From CAVPWP01 sp050789285 (GTDB lineage Bacteria > Pseudomonadota > Alphaproteobacteria > Rhodobacterales > Rhodobacteraceae): a stretch of 64,000 nucleotides of DNA. The first letter of the stretch is position 1. Each line of letters opens with the position of its first letter. This document shows, piece after piece, positions 17,445-27,691 of the stretch. The notes under the pieces are model-generated. The model was not told the origin of the DNA and made no database searches. It saw only the letters and a list, made by a program, of their open reading frames with translations. The stretch is from the NCBI RefSeq assembly GCF_050789285.1, contig NZ_JBOUVX010000001.1:682001-746000 (forward strand), read 5' to 3'. Position numbers and translations under genes: made by a program.

Positions 17445-17629
17445 GGTGTTCTTCCTTCGGTTGCCACTTTGCTTGAGCGTTGAAAATAAAGGGAGTGCGC
17501 GCGGCTTTCAAGCGGAATAGGGAGCAGGGTCGGCCGCGTTTCGCCGGAGGCGCCGCAGGCACAAACTGGGGCTTTCCCTTTCGCGCGTTTGTCCCCACAT
17601 ATGCGCCACAGACAACCATGGAGGGGCAA

Positions 17630-18088
17630 ATGACCCGAGGAGTTCTGATTGCCGTGGCTGCGATCGTCATCGTGGCCATCGGATACCTGATGCTGCCGCA
17701 GTCCGCGACCGAGCCGACGACTGCCGTCGAAGACGCCGCGGAAACCGCGACCGAGGCCGCGGAAGACGCCGTCGAAGCCACCGAAGAGGCCGCCGGCGCC
17801 GCCGTCGAAGCCGCTGGCGAGGCTGCCAGCGACGCCGCAGACGCCGCCACCGAAGCTGCGGACACGGCCACCGAAGCGGCCGGCGAGGCTGCCGATGCCG
17901 TGACCGACGCCGCAAGCGATGCCGCCGAAGCCGTTGAAGGCGCTGTCGAAAGTGCCACCGAAGCGGTGGAAGGCGCAGCCGACGCCGTTGAGGGCGCCGC
18001 GTCCGATGCGGTCGATGCCACCACCGAGGCGGTCGAGGATGCGGTCGAAGGCGCGACCGAGGAAAGCACCACCACGACCGGCAACTGA
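17630..18088 (+). CDS. Ala/Glu/Thr-rich repetitive protein with N-terminal membrane anchor
   Basis: 152 aa from ATG 17630, preceded by GGAGGGGC. Residues about 4-22 (GVLIAVAAIVIVAIGYLML) form a single membrane span or uncleaved signal. The rest is almost entirely repeats of short units such as (T)EAAEDA, DAAEAVEGA and DATTEAVEDA, ending TTTTGN. It is strongly acidic and probably helical, like LEA or apolipoprotein-like repeats. The DNA is correspondingly repetitive (GCCACCGAAGC variants), which leaves long open frames on the opposite strand. It diverges from infC (185-bp spacer). Possible periplasmic spacer or stress protectant; function not assignable. Confidence 0.75.
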   Translation: MTRGVLIAVAAIVIVAIGYLMLPQSATEPTTAVEDAAETATEAAEDAVEATEEAAGAAVEAAGEAASDAADAATEAADTATEAAGEAADAVTDAASDAAEAVEGAVESATEAVEGAADAVEGAASDAVDATTEAVEDAVEGATEESTTTTGN

Positions 18089-18127
18089 GACGTCCGGTTA
18101 GCGAAAGACAGGCGCGGGGGCGTCAGA

Positions 18128-18964
18128 TCAACCGACGAAGGCCTTTTCGACCACGTACTCGGCCGGATCGGAATTGGCGCCCTCACGCAGACCGAACCCC
18201 TCGAGGATCGCCTTGAGGTCAAGGTTGAAGCCCAGGCTTCCGCAGACCATCGCGCGGTCCGTTTCGGGACGGATGCCGTCGATTCCAAGGTCGCGGAACA
18301 CCGTGCCATCCTTCAGAAGATCGGTGATGCGGCCCATCCTGGGGCTCTGGTCCCGCGTGGTGGTGGGATAGTAGCGCAGCTTGGCAAGGTTTTCGGCGCC
18401 GATCAGCTCGACCAGAAGCTCGTCCGAGCGCATCGCCTCGATCAGTTCGCGGCCATAGGTCAGTTCGGCCACCTCACGGCAGGTGTGGGTGACGATGACC
18501 TCGTCGAAGCGTTCATAGGTCTCGGGGTCGCGCAGAAGCGAGGCGAAGGGCGCAAAGCCGGTTCCCGTGGCGAAGAACCACAGGCGCTTGCCGGGCAGAA
18601 GCGCGTCATGCACCAGCGTGCCGACTGGCTTGGGGCGCAGGATGATCTGGTCGCCGGGCCGGATGTGCTGAAGCTTCGACGTCAGCGGGCCGTCGGGCAC
18701 CTTGATCGAATAGAATTCCAGTTCCTCGTCCCAGGATGGCGAGGCGATCGAATAGGCGCGCAGCAGCGGCTTGCCGTTGTCGCCCATCAGCCCGATCATC
18801 ACGAATTCGCCCGAGCGGAAGCGCAGCGATTGCGGGCGCGTGCACCGGAACGAAAACAGCCGGTCGGTGAAGTGGCGCACGGCGGTCACGGTCTGGGCGT
18901 CGGGCAGGGTGGGCGCCTTGGTGGCGGCGATCTCGTTCACGGGGCGTTGCTCGGTCATGGACAT
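18128..18964 (-). CDS. fpr: Ferredoxin-NADP+ reductase
   Basis: FAD enzyme exchanging electrons between NADPH and ferredoxin/flavodoxin. 278 aa. Seen: the FAD-binding RAYSIASPSWDEELEFYSIKV, the NADP-binding GTGFAPFASLLRD, VCGSLGFNLDLK and the bacterial-type C-terminus ending EYVVEKAFVG. ATG 18964 (or 18958). It is the last gene behind the cys operon (60 bp after DUF934), so it is placed to supply reduced ferredoxin to CysI. Its AAGGA Shine-Dalgarno sequence is separated from the ATG by a perfect 19-nt hairpin. Confidence 0.94.
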   Translation of the reverse strand: MSMTEQRPVNEIAATKAPTLPDAQTVTAVRHFTDRLFSFRCTRPQSLRFRSGEFVMIGLMGDNGKPLLRAYSIASPSWDEELEFYSIKVPDGPLTSKLQHIRPGDQIILRPKPVGTLVHDALLPGKRLWFFATGTGFAPFASLLRDPETYERFDEVIVTHTCREVAELTYGRELIEAMRSDELLVELIGAENLAKLRYYPTTTRDQSPRMGRITDLLKDGTVFRDLGIDGIRPETDRAMVCGSLGFNLDLKAILEGFGLREGANSDPAEYVVEKAFVG

Positions 18965-18966
18965 GT

Positions 18967-18990
18967 CACGGGCCTAGGGCCCGTGTCCTT
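18967..18990 (-). promoter_or_regulatory. Hairpin between Shine-Dalgarno and start codon of fpr
   Basis: On the coding strand the order is AAGGA (18990-18986), then CACGGGCC-CTA-GGCCCGTG (18985-18967, an 8-bp perfect stem with a 3-nt loop), then AC and ATG (18964). Unfolded, the Shine-Dalgarno to ATG distance is 21 nt, too long. Folded, the stem brings AAGGA next to the ATG. The hairpin could set translation efficiency or respond to a factor. It could alternatively be a relic terminator of the cys operon, but no T-run follows. Confidence 0.55.
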
Positions 18991-19024
18991 GTTATGCGTT
19001 GATCTGGGTCAGATAAAGCGAAAC

Positions 19025-19411
19025 TCAGCCGCGCAGGCGCGACTGGTAGTCGTGCGCCCGCCAGTCGGCGCGGGCGCGCCACTGGTCCTCGGGCTGTCGG
19101 CGGGCAAGATCGGCGTCGATCTCGACCGCGTCGAAGCCGGACCGGCGGGCCATCGCATACTGGTCCGCGATGACATGCCCGACGGCGTGAAGCCGGCCGG
19201 CATATCCCATCCGGCGCAACGCGCGGGCATGGGTGAAGCCGCGCCCGTCCGAAAACTTGGGAAACTCGACGCGGATCAGGTCGAGGGTGTCCAGACGGTC
19301 CGCCAGCGTGGCGGGATCGTCGGCGGGGCCGAGCGTCGCCACGGCCCTGGCCGCGGGCGGGGCCGGCGCGAACCCGTCGTCGGTGACGAGCACGGTCGTC
19401 TCGATCGTCAT
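19025..19411 (-). CDS. DUF934 protein, sulfite-reduction associated
   Basis: 128 aa from ATG 19411, preceded by AAAGGAG. It carries the DUF934 core LIRVEFPKFSDGRGFTHARA, LRRMGYAGRLHAVGHVIADQ and ARRSGFDAVEIDAD. DUF934 proteins are consistently found with CysI/CysH and are thought to assist sulfite reduction; the biochemical role is not established. It is 11 bp downstream of cysH and followed by fpr, so it sits between the reductases and their likely electron source. Confidence 0.85.
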   Translation of the reverse strand: MTIETTVLVTDDGFAPAPPAARAVATLGPADDPATLADRLDTLDLIRVEFPKFSDGRGFTHARALRRMGYAGRLHAVGHVIADQYAMARRSGFDAVEIDADLARRQPEDQWRARADWRAHDYQSRLRG

Positions 19412-19422
19412 GGTCGCTCCTT

Positions 19423-20164
19423 TCACAGCGGCATTCGGGGGGCCTGGCCGCGCACGGCACGCCCATCGACGAAGTGGATGCCGCATTCGTCCTTGGCCTG
19501 TCCGCGCCAGCGGCCCGCGCGCTCGTCCTCGCCGGGCGTCACCGGGCTTGTGCAGGGGGCGCAGCCAATTGAGGGATAGCCCTTCGACACCAGCGGGTGC
19601 CGGGGCAGGCGGTTGTTGATCATGTAGTCCTGCACGTCGTCCTTCGTCCAATGCGCCAGCGGGTTGACCTTGATGCGACGGTCGTCCTCGGCCTCGAAGA
19701 ACTGAAGTGCGGCGCGCTGTCCGCCCTGAAAGCGCTTGCGCCCGGTGATCCAGCCGTCGAAAGGGGCGATGGCCGCGCGCAGCGGTTCGACCTTGCGCAA
19801 TGCGCAGCAGGCGTCCGGGTCGCGCCGGTGCAGGTCGGCCGCGGGATCGGCAAGGAAGGTCAGGGTTCGGTCGGGCGTGACGATGCGCACATCCGTCAAC
19901 CCAAGCCGGTCGGCCACCGCGCGCTGGTAGTCGAGCGTTTCGGGAAACAGCATCTCGGTATCCAGAAATAGCACCGGCACGGACCGGTCGATCACCGCAG
20001 TCATATGCAGAAGCGCCACGGATTCCGCCCCGAAGGACGACACCAGCGCCACCTGGCCCACCTGCGGATCGGTCAGCGCATGCTCGAGCACCGAGGTGGC
20101 CGAATGGTTGGCGTAGCGCGCGTTCAGGTCCGCGACGCGCGCCGCGACGGGGGAGAGCGGGGCT

Positions 20165-20175
<11 letters not shown>
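19423..20175 (-). CDS. cysH: Assimilatory APS (phosphoadenylyl/adenylyl-sulfate) reductase
   Basis: Reduces activated sulfate to sulfite. 250 aa. The P-loop-like SSFGAESVALLH and LDTEMLFPETLDY are typical. The [4Fe-4S] cysteine pattern is present: Cys123-Cys124 (DACCALRKVEPL) and Cys205/Cys208 (IGCAPCTSP). This marks the APS-using type rather than the PAPS type of enterobacteria. The catalytic Cys231 is in ECGIHF. The start ATG 20175 overlaps the end of cysI by 11 bp. The electron donor is expected to be thioredoxin. Confidence 0.93.
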
Positions 20176-21827
<1,652 letters not shown>

Positions 21828-21835
<8 letters not shown>

Positions 21836-22136
21836 TCGTCTGCTCCGCGCGCTTGCCGTGGGCATAGTTCGAGGGGCCGCGGGTGCGGAACGCCTCGCGG
21901 AAGTGGACGGGCGCGGGGCCGTCGGGCGTGGCCATGGCATCGGCCAGATAGACGCCGACCGCGACGTCCGGCTGGCTTTCGGCCAGCAGCAGGCGCAACT
22001 GGCCGTGGGCCTCGTCCTCGATCAGTTCCGCCTCGCGCATGTCGCGCGTCCAGCGGTCGTCTTCGGTCAGCCAGATCGTGTCGCCGTCCAGCAGGTGGTT
22101 CGCCGTGACGACCTTGGGGGTGAAGCCGCGTTTCAC
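21828..22136 (-). CDS. DUF2849 protein, sulfite-reductase operon member
   Basis: 102 aa, GTG start at 22136 that overlaps the cysG stop (GTGA). Begins MKRGFTPKVVTANHLLDGDT and includes VYLADAMATPDGPAPVHFRE and FRTRGPSNYAHGKR, which is the DUF2849 pattern. This small protein is found in alphaproteobacteria immediately before cysI. A possible role in CysI assembly or electron transfer is inferred from that placement only. Confidence 0.85.
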
Positions 22137-23533
22137 AGGGCAACCTCTGTCGTTGAAAGTTCGGGGGCAAGGGCTTCGACCGCGCGCGGGGCAAGGCCGT
22201 AAAGCACAAGGGCGGGGCCGGTCATCCCGGCCCGGCCGAGGTCGGGCTCGAGATCGGCAAGTCGGGTGTGCAGGATGCGCTGGTCGGGACGCGAGGCGTT
22301 CTCGACGATCGTCACCGGCGTCTGCGGATCGGCGCCGTGCATCAGAAGCCGACCCTGGATGAAGCGGGCCGATTTCTTGCCCATGTAGATCGCCGCGACC
22401 TCGCCCGTGCGGGCGAGCGTGCGCCAGTCGTGTTCGGCGAAACCCTGCATGTCGTGGCCGGTCAGAAGGCGCACGGACGAATTGCGGGTGCGCTTCGTCA
22501 GGCTTTGCCCGATCGCCGCGACCGCGGCCGAGGCGGCGGTGATGCCGGGGACGATACTGTAGGCGATGCCATGGGCAAGGCAGGTCTCGATTTCCTCGTC
22601 GAGGCGGCCGAAGACGGTCGCGTCGCCGGACTTCAGCCGCACGACCTGCGCCCCGTCGCGGGCATGGGCCACGATCAGCGCGTTGATGTCGGCCTGCGAG
22701 GTCGAGGGACCGAAGCCTTCCTTGCCGGCGTCGACAAGGACCGCCTCGCGCCGGGCGAGTTCAAGGATCGCGGGCGTGATCAGCCGGTCGTGGATGACCA
22801 CGTCGGCCTCGTCCAGCGCGCGGCGCGCCTTGAGCGTCAGAAGTTCCGGGTCGCCCGGGCCGGCGCCGACGAAGGCCACATGGGCCTCGCGCGGCCGCGC
22901 GGTTGCATGGCCCGCAAGCAGCGCCTCGAGCGCGGGTTCGACGCCGGCCTCGCCGCTTTCGTCCAGCGCGCGCGGGCCTGCCCCGAAATAGAAGTCGGCC
23001 CAGAAGTCGCGGCGGGCGCGGCCCTGCGGCAGCGCCTCGGCGCGGGGGCGGAACGCCTTGCCAAGGCGGGCGAGGATGCCAAGCCCGTGCGGCAGGCGCG
23101 CCTCGAGATCGGCCTTGATCGCGCGGGCAAGGACCGGCGCCGCGCCTTCGGTGCCGATCGCCACGGTCACCGGATCGCGGTCGACGATGGCGGGCGTGAT
23201 GAAGGCGCTGTCCTCGAGGTTGTCGACGATGTTGACCAGCGCGCCTTCGGCCGCGGCAAGCGCGGCGGTGCGCCGGTCCTCGGCCGCGTCGTCGTCGGCG
23301 GCGTAATGCAGCCGCGCGCAGATCGCGTCGCCCGCGCGCATGGCCCGGCGCACCAGCGTCAGCCGGCCGTCCGCGGCCCAGCGGACGATCTCGGGCGCGG
23401 GGTCGGCGGCGAAGACCGTGATCCGTGCCTCGGTCTTGAGAAGAAGCCGAAGCTTTGCGATCGCCGTCTCGCCCCCGCCCGAAACGGTGACGCGGCGGCC
23501 GGCGACGGCCAGGAAGATGGGAAAGTGCTGCAT
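22133..23533 (-). CDS. cysG: Siroheme synthase (trifunctional CysG)
   Basis: 466 aa. The N-terminal part (about 1-200) is the NAD-dependent precorrin-2 dehydrogenase/ferrochelatase: FLAVAGRRVTVSGGGETAIAK, VNIVDNLEDSAFITPAIVDR, IGTEGAAPVLAR. The C-terminal part is uroporphyrinogen-III methyltransferase: VAFVGAGPGDPELLTLKARR, VVIHDRLI, VRLKSGDATVFGRLDEEIE, VPGITAASAAVA, and YMGKKSA. It makes the siroheme for CysI and is the first gene of the operon. Promoter elements should lie in the 136-bp spacer shared with the Lrp gene. Confidence 0.95.
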   Translation of the reverse strand: MQHFPIFLAVAGRRVTVSGGGETAIAKLRLLLKTEARITVFAADPAPEIVRWAADGRLTLVRRAMRAGDAICARLHYAADDDAAEDRRTAALAAAEGALVNIVDNLEDSAFITPAIVDRDPVTVAIGTEGAAPVLARAIKADLEARLPHGLGILARLGKAFRPRAEALPQGRARRDFWADFYFGAGPRALDESGEAGVEPALEALLAGHATARPREAHVAFVGAGPGDPELLTLKARRALDEADVVIHDRLITPAILELARREAVLVDAGKEGFGPSTSQADINALIVAHARDGAQVVRLKSGDATVFGRLDEEIETCLAHGIAYSIVPGITAASAAVAAIGQSLTKRTRNSSVRLLTGHDMQGFAEHDWRTLARTGEVAAIYMGKKSARFIQGRLLMHGADPQTPVTIVENASRPDQRILHTRLADLEPDLGRAGMTGPALVLYGLAPRAVEALAPELSTTEVAL

Positions 23534-23565
23534 GTCGCGCCTGTCTTGAACTTGCGGTCAATATA

Positions 23566-23617
23566 GGACATTTTCCCAATCCACGGCCATATGGGCGCGA
23601 TAACAAGGATGTTGTCC
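23566..23617. promoter_or_regulatory. Paired GGA-N5-TCC elements in the cysG/Lrp divergent spacer
   Basis: GGACATTTTCC (23566-23576) and GGATGTTGTCC (23607-23617, extended to AGGA-N5-TCCT) lie 41 bp apart centre to centre, about four helical turns. They are the only repeated dyads in this spacer. Lrp/AsnC regulators bind multiple phased sites, so these are candidates for binding by the adjacent regulator. This is inference; no consensus for this family member is known to me. Confidence 0.35.
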
Positions 23618-23669
23618 TGCCCGGTGCGATGTGGAAGGGCCGGTGGCCCATTGCAGGAAGGAAAACGGA

Positions 23670-24131
23670 ATGACGGTCCGCGTGGATGAACTGGACAGGA
23701 AAATCCTTGCCGAGTTGCAGCGCGACGCAAGCCAATCGCTGGACGAGATCGCCAAGACGGTGGGGTCGTCGAAGACCCCGGTCTGGAATCGCATCCGCAA
23801 GATGCGCGAGGCGGGCGTGATCCGTCAGCAGACCGTGATCGTCGATCCCGATGCGCTGGGGCTCGAGGCCTGCTTCTTCGTGCTGATCCGCACAAGCGAG
23901 CACGAGGCCGAATGGCAGAAGCGCTTTCTCGCGGCACTTCGGGCCCGCCCCGAAGTGCTTGAGGCGCACCGTCTGGCCGGCGAGATCGACTATATCCTGA
24001 AGGTGCGCGTGGCCAATGCGCGGGCCTATGACGCCTTCTACCAGGCGCTCATTTCAGAGGTGCGGATCTTCAACGTCACCGCGCTTCTGTCGATGGAAGA
24101 GATCAAGTCGACGACGGTGCTGCCGGTCTGA
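23670..24131 (+). CDS. Lrp/AsnC family transcriptional regulator
   Basis: 153 aa from ATG 23670, preceded by GGAAGGAAAACGG. Winged HTH: VDELDRKILAELQRDASQSL, DEIAKTVGSSKTPVWNRIRK, MREAGVIRQQTVIVDPDALG. The C-terminal RAM domain includes ARPEVLEAHRLAGEIDYILKV. It is divergent from the cys operon, which suggests it controls sulfur assimilation genes in response to an amino acid or sulfur metabolite; not proven. The 3' end overlaps the P450 gene on the other strand by 29 bp. Confidence 0.92.
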   Translation: MTVRVDELDRKILAELQRDASQSLDEIAKTVGSSKTPVWNRIRKMREAGVIRQQTVIVDPDALGLEACFFVLIRTSEHEAEWQKRFLAALRARPEVLEAHRLAGEIDYILKVRVANARAYDAFYQALISEVRIFNVTALLSMEEIKSTTVLPV

Positions 24132-25317
24132 TGCAGGTGCATTCCACCATCAGGCTTTGAAGGCCGTGGAAGTGATAGAGGTTGGCGTAGGCGGGCTCGT
24201 CCGCAAGGGCAAGGTCGGGACAGCGCGCGAAGAGAAGCGGCAGCACGATCTGAAGCTCGAGCCGGGCCAGAGGCGCGCCGATGCAGAAGTGCACACCCGC
24301 GCCCAGCGACATGTTCGTGACCTGGGGCCGGGTCGGGTCGAAGACGTCGGCATCGGGCCAGACCTTGCGGTCGCGATTGGCCGAGGCAAGAAGGCAGCCG
24401 ATGCGGTCGCCGCGCTTGAATCTGTGCCCGAAAAGTTCCATCGGTTCATAGACATAGCGTGAAAACAGGTGCAGCGGCGGGTCGAAGCGCAGCAGCTCTT
24501 CCACGGTCGCGGCGATGAACGCCGGGCGCAGCGCCGTGCAGTCGACGCCGGTCTTCAGGATCGTGCGGACCGAATTGCCGATCGTGTGCACGGTCGCCTC
24601 GTGGCCGGCGTTCAGAAGCAGGATACAGGTCGCGATCAGTTCGTCGGTCGAAAGACGCCCGCCCTGTTCCTCGGCGTTGATCAGGTCGGTGATCAGATCG
24701 CTCGCGGGGCGCCGGCGGCGCAGGTCGACGAACTCGCGGATGAAGGCCGCGAAGTCGGCCGCCGCGGCGTTGGCGGCGGCCTCGATCCCGGGGCCTCGGC
24801 GGGCCTGATACATCGCGACCATCGCGTTCGACCAGGACAGAAGCTGCGCGCTCATCGTGTCGGGCACGCCCAGAAGGCGCGCGATCACCTTCACGGGCAG
24901 TTCCTGCGCCAGCGCCGGCAGAAGGTCGAACGGGCCGTCGGGGAAGTTGCCGATGCAGGTGTCGGCCAACTGCGAAATCTCGGGCGCCATGCACTGGATG
25001 CTGCGCGAGGTGAAGGCCCGCAGGACCAGCGTGCGCAGGCGGCGGTGATCCTCGCCGTCGCGCTCGAGCATCGAGTGGTCCTCGATGGCATGGAAGGCGG
25101 CCAAGTGCGCGGGCACCGGCGGGCGCATCTCGGGCGGGACCTCGCGGCCCATCTTGCGATGGCGCAGGATGGTGTTCACCGCCTCGTAGGTGGTGGCGAC
25201 CGGAAGATCGTAGTCTTCCCAGAGCACGATGTCGCCAAGCGCCCGCGCCCGGTCGTAGAACGGGTAGGGGTCCTGGACGAAGCTGGGATCGGTCGGAGAC
25301 TGCCGGATCGGCTTCAA
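24103..25317 (-). CDS. Cytochrome P450, coupled to a TRAP transporter
   Basis: 404-aa soluble bacterial P450. The heme thiolate is Cys345 in MSLGAGVHFCIGAPLARLEL (Leu replaces the usual first Phe). The ExxR motif is Glu274-Leu-Leu-Arg277. The I-helix oxygen-activation motif is AGHEAT (237-242), with Ala preceding Thr242. The start is TTG 25317, four bases from the TRAP permease stop (stop, G, A, G, then TTG) with GGAGCGGA just upstream, so translation is probably coupled. No ferredoxin is adjacent. The substrate is presumably what the TRAP system imports, or a derivative of it. Confidence 0.92.
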   Translation of the reverse strand: MKPIRQSPTDPSFVQDPYPFYDRARALGDIVLWEDYDLPVATTYEAVNTILRHRKMGREVPPEMRPPVPAHLAAFHAIEDHSMLERDGEDHRRLRTLVLRAFTSRSIQCMAPEISQLADTCIGNFPDGPFDLLPALAQELPVKVIARLLGVPDTMSAQLLSWSNAMVAMYQARRGPGIEAAANAAAADFAAFIREFVDLRRRRPASDLITDLINAEEQGGRLSTDELIATCILLLNAGHEATVHTIGNSVRTILKTGVDCTALRPAFIAATVEELLRFDPPLHLFSRYVYEPMELFGHRFKRGDRIGCLLASANRDRKVWPDADVFDPTRPQVTNMSLGAGVHFCIGAPLARLELQIVLPLLFARCPDLALADEPAYANLYHFHGLQSLMVECTCIRPAAPSST

Positions 25318-25320
25318 CTC

Positions 25321-27579
25321 TCAGTCCGCTCCGCGTACCGGGATCGGGGCGTCCGGATCGGGCTTCAGCACCTTCTGGACGAAGAAGGCCGCAAGCGCGA
25401 GGCCCACCCCCAGAAGGTCGGTCACGAGCCCGCCCTCGATCATGAAAAGCGCCGCGATCAGGGTGGCCAGCCGGATGAACCAGGCCGACCGCCCGCCCAT
25501 GAACCAGCCCTGCACGGCTGACGACAGAAGCGCCACGCCGATGACCGCGGTGAGGAAGGCGCGCAGGACCTCGAACGTGGTGCCATCCATCAGCAGCGCC
25601 GAGTTGTAGAAGAACATGAACGGCACGATGAACGCGGCGATGCCGATCTTGAACGACACGACCGAGGTTTCCATCGGATTCCCCCCCGATATCCCCGCAG
25701 CCGCGTAACTTGCCAGCGCCACAGGGGGCGTGATGGCCGAAAGCACGGCGAAGTAGAAGACGAAGAAATGCGCCGTCAGCGGTGCGATGCCAAGGTTGAT
25801 CAGGCCGGGCGCCACGACCGAGGCGGCCACCGCATAGGCCGCCGTCGTGGGCATGCCCATGCCCAGGAGGATCGCGATGCACATGGCAAAGAACAGCGCG
25901 AGCAGCTGCGACGAGGCGGCAAGCCCAAGCAGCAGCGACGAGAAGCGCGCCCCCACGCCGGTGAGCGAGATTACGCCCACGATGATGCCGGCGCAGGCGC
26001 AGACCGCGATGATCTGGACCGACATGACGCCCGCGATCTCGAAGGCGCGCAGGATCGCCCGCGGCCCCATCCGGATCGGGGTGAGCCAGCTCACCACGGC
26101 GGCCGAGACGGTGGCGAGCGTGCCCGCGCGGATCACGGAATAGCCCATGAAAAGCGCCGCGATCAGGATGATGATCGGGATGAACAGATAGATCTGGCGG
26201 ACCATCTTGCCGAATTTCGGCAACTCGTCCTCGCGCATGCCGCGCATGCCAAGCTTGGCGGCCTCGAAATCGACCATGAAATAGACCGACACGAAGTAGA
26301 GGACGGCCGGAATGATCGCGGCGATGGCGATGTCGGTATAGGGGATGCCGGTGATCTCGGCCATGATGAAGGCGCCCGCCCCCATGATCGGCGGCATGAT
26401 CTGGCCCCCGGTCGAGGCGGCTGCCTCGACCGCGCCGGCGGTGTTCTTCGAATAGCCCAGCTTCTTCATCAGCGGGATGGTGAGCGAGCCCGTCGCCACC
26501 ACGTTGCCGGCGCTTGTGCCGTTGATCATTCCCATCAGGCCCGAGGCGAAGATGGCGACCTTGGCGGGGCCGCCGCGCGCCCGTCCGGCGGCGGCGAAGG
26601 CGAAGTTCACGAAATAGTCGCCCACCTTCGAGGCCTGCAAGAAGGCCGCGAAGATCACGAAGAGGATGATGTAGGTCGACGACACCGCGACCGGCGCGCC
26701 AAGGATGCCCACGTCGGTGTAGATCTGGCTGAAGAAGCGCTCCCACGAGATCGGGGGCGAGGTCAGGAAGCCCGGCAGGTACTGCCCGGTGAAGACATAG
26801 GCCAGGAACACGGTCGAGATGATCACCAGCGCAAGCCCCGCCACACGCCGTGTCAGCTCCATGATCAGAAGCGTGCCCGCGACCGAGGCCAGCGAGATGC
26901 CGATCGGCGCGAAGGGCGTTCCAGTCGAATTGCGCATCGCGGTCAGGCGGGTGTCGAAGATCGTCATCAGGTAGACCGCCACCGCGATGGCGCAGACCGA
27001 CAGCACCACATCGGGCGCCGTGACCACGGCCCGCCCCCGGCGGTGGAACCAGGACAGGATGATGGCCGCGGCGGTCGTCGCGATCAGCGGAACACCGTAA
27101 AGCCAGGTCTCGCGGAAGCGGATCGCGGGGTCGAGGCCGTTCCACATGATCTCGCCGCCGCGAATGTCCGCCGCGATGGAAAACGCGACGCCAAGCGACC
27201 AGAGCGCCGGCACCATGAGCGCCCAGGCCACCCAGGTCGTCAGCTTGCGACGGTCGTCGTCCGGGGCGCGGAACAGGGTCGCCGAGTAAAGCAGGAAGCC
27301 CAGCACCAGCACGCCCGCGATGTGCAGGATGCGGAAGTTCCAGGTTTCCATCGGCAGGGTCGGCAGGAACGGCAGGTCGATGAGGCCGCCCGTCATCGCC
27401 CGGATCGACAGCCCGTTGAGCGCCGCCATGTGGAACGCGCTGTAAAGCGCCGCCAGGGTCACGATGACGGTGAGGGTCCGACCCTCGTAGAGCCGCCGGT
27501 TGCCTTCAACCGGTTCCTCGTCCACGCCCTCGGCGATGACGACGTCGTCTTCCTGCGGTTTGGCTGTCTCGGCGGTCAT
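25321..27579 (-). CDS. TRAP transporter permease, fused 4TM/12TM (TAXI type)
   Basis: 752 aa. It fuses the small (DctQ-like) and large (DctM-like) membrane subunits, as is standard for TAXI-TRAP systems. Many hydrophobic segments are visible, including LALVIISTVFLAYVFTGQYL, the large-subunit motif STGGQIMPPIMGAGAFIMAE, GLINLGIAPLTAHFFVFYFA and AAGISGGNPMETSV. It uses a cation gradient to import carboxylate-type solutes delivered by the periplasmic protein encoded 112 bp upstream. The last span is followed by a short cytoplasmic tail (KVLKPDPDAPIPVRGAD). Confidence 0.94.
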   Translation of the reverse strand: MTAETAKPQEDDVVIAEGVDEEPVEGNRRLYEGRTLTVIVTLAALYSAFHMAALNGLSIRAMTGGLIDLPFLPTLPMETWNFRILHIAGVLVLGFLLYSATLFRAPDDDRRKLTTWVAWALMVPALWSLGVAFSIAADIRGGEIMWNGLDPAIRFRETWLYGVPLIATTAAAIILSWFHRRGRAVVTAPDVVLSVCAIAVAVYLMTIFDTRLTAMRNSTGTPFAPIGISLASVAGTLLIMELTRRVAGLALVIISTVFLAYVFTGQYLPGFLTSPPISWERFFSQIYTDVGILGAPVAVSSTYIILFVIFAAFLQASKVGDYFVNFAFAAAGRARGGPAKVAIFASGLMGMINGTSAGNVVATGSLTIPLMKKLGYSKNTAGAVEAAASTGGQIMPPIMGAGAFIMAEITGIPYTDIAIAAIIPAVLYFVSVYFMVDFEAAKLGMRGMREDELPKFGKMVRQIYLFIPIIILIAALFMGYSVIRAGTLATVSAAVVSWLTPIRMGPRAILRAFEIAGVMSVQIIAVCACAGIIVGVISLTGVGARFSSLLLGLAASSQLLALFFAMCIAILLGMGMPTTAAYAVAASVVAPGLINLGIAPLTAHFFVFYFAVLSAITPPVALASYAAAGISGGNPMETSVVSFKIGIAAFIVPFMFFYNSALLMDGTTFEVLRAFLTAVIGVALLSSAVQGWFMGGRSAWFIRLATLIAALFMIEGGLVTDLLGVGLALAAFFVQKVLKPDPDAPIPVRGAD

Positions 27580-27691
27580 GGATTGGCTCCCCAGTGTCCC
27601 CGGCGAGGACGCCTTCCTTGCCCGGGGCAGGGGCGTCCTTCGTTGTTGACCGGGCCGCGTGCGGCGGCCCGGCCAGGTCGCATCGGCGGTC

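Noticed and set aside
17407..18309. A 300-residue Ser/Ala-rich open frame on the minus strand opposite the Ala-rich gene
   Set aside because: It is produced by the codon bias of the repetitive plus-strand gene, overlaps infC leader sequence, and has no ribosome-binding site or domain.
24446..27145. An 899-residue open frame on the minus strand over the TRAP permease and P450
   Set aside because: It runs in another frame of the same strand across two real genes and has Arg/Gly/His-rich shadow composition with no motif.
25321..27579. Possible fusion artefact or frameshift in the 752-aa TRAP permease
   Set aside because: Fusion of the small and large membrane subunits is the normal state for TAXI-TRAP systems.
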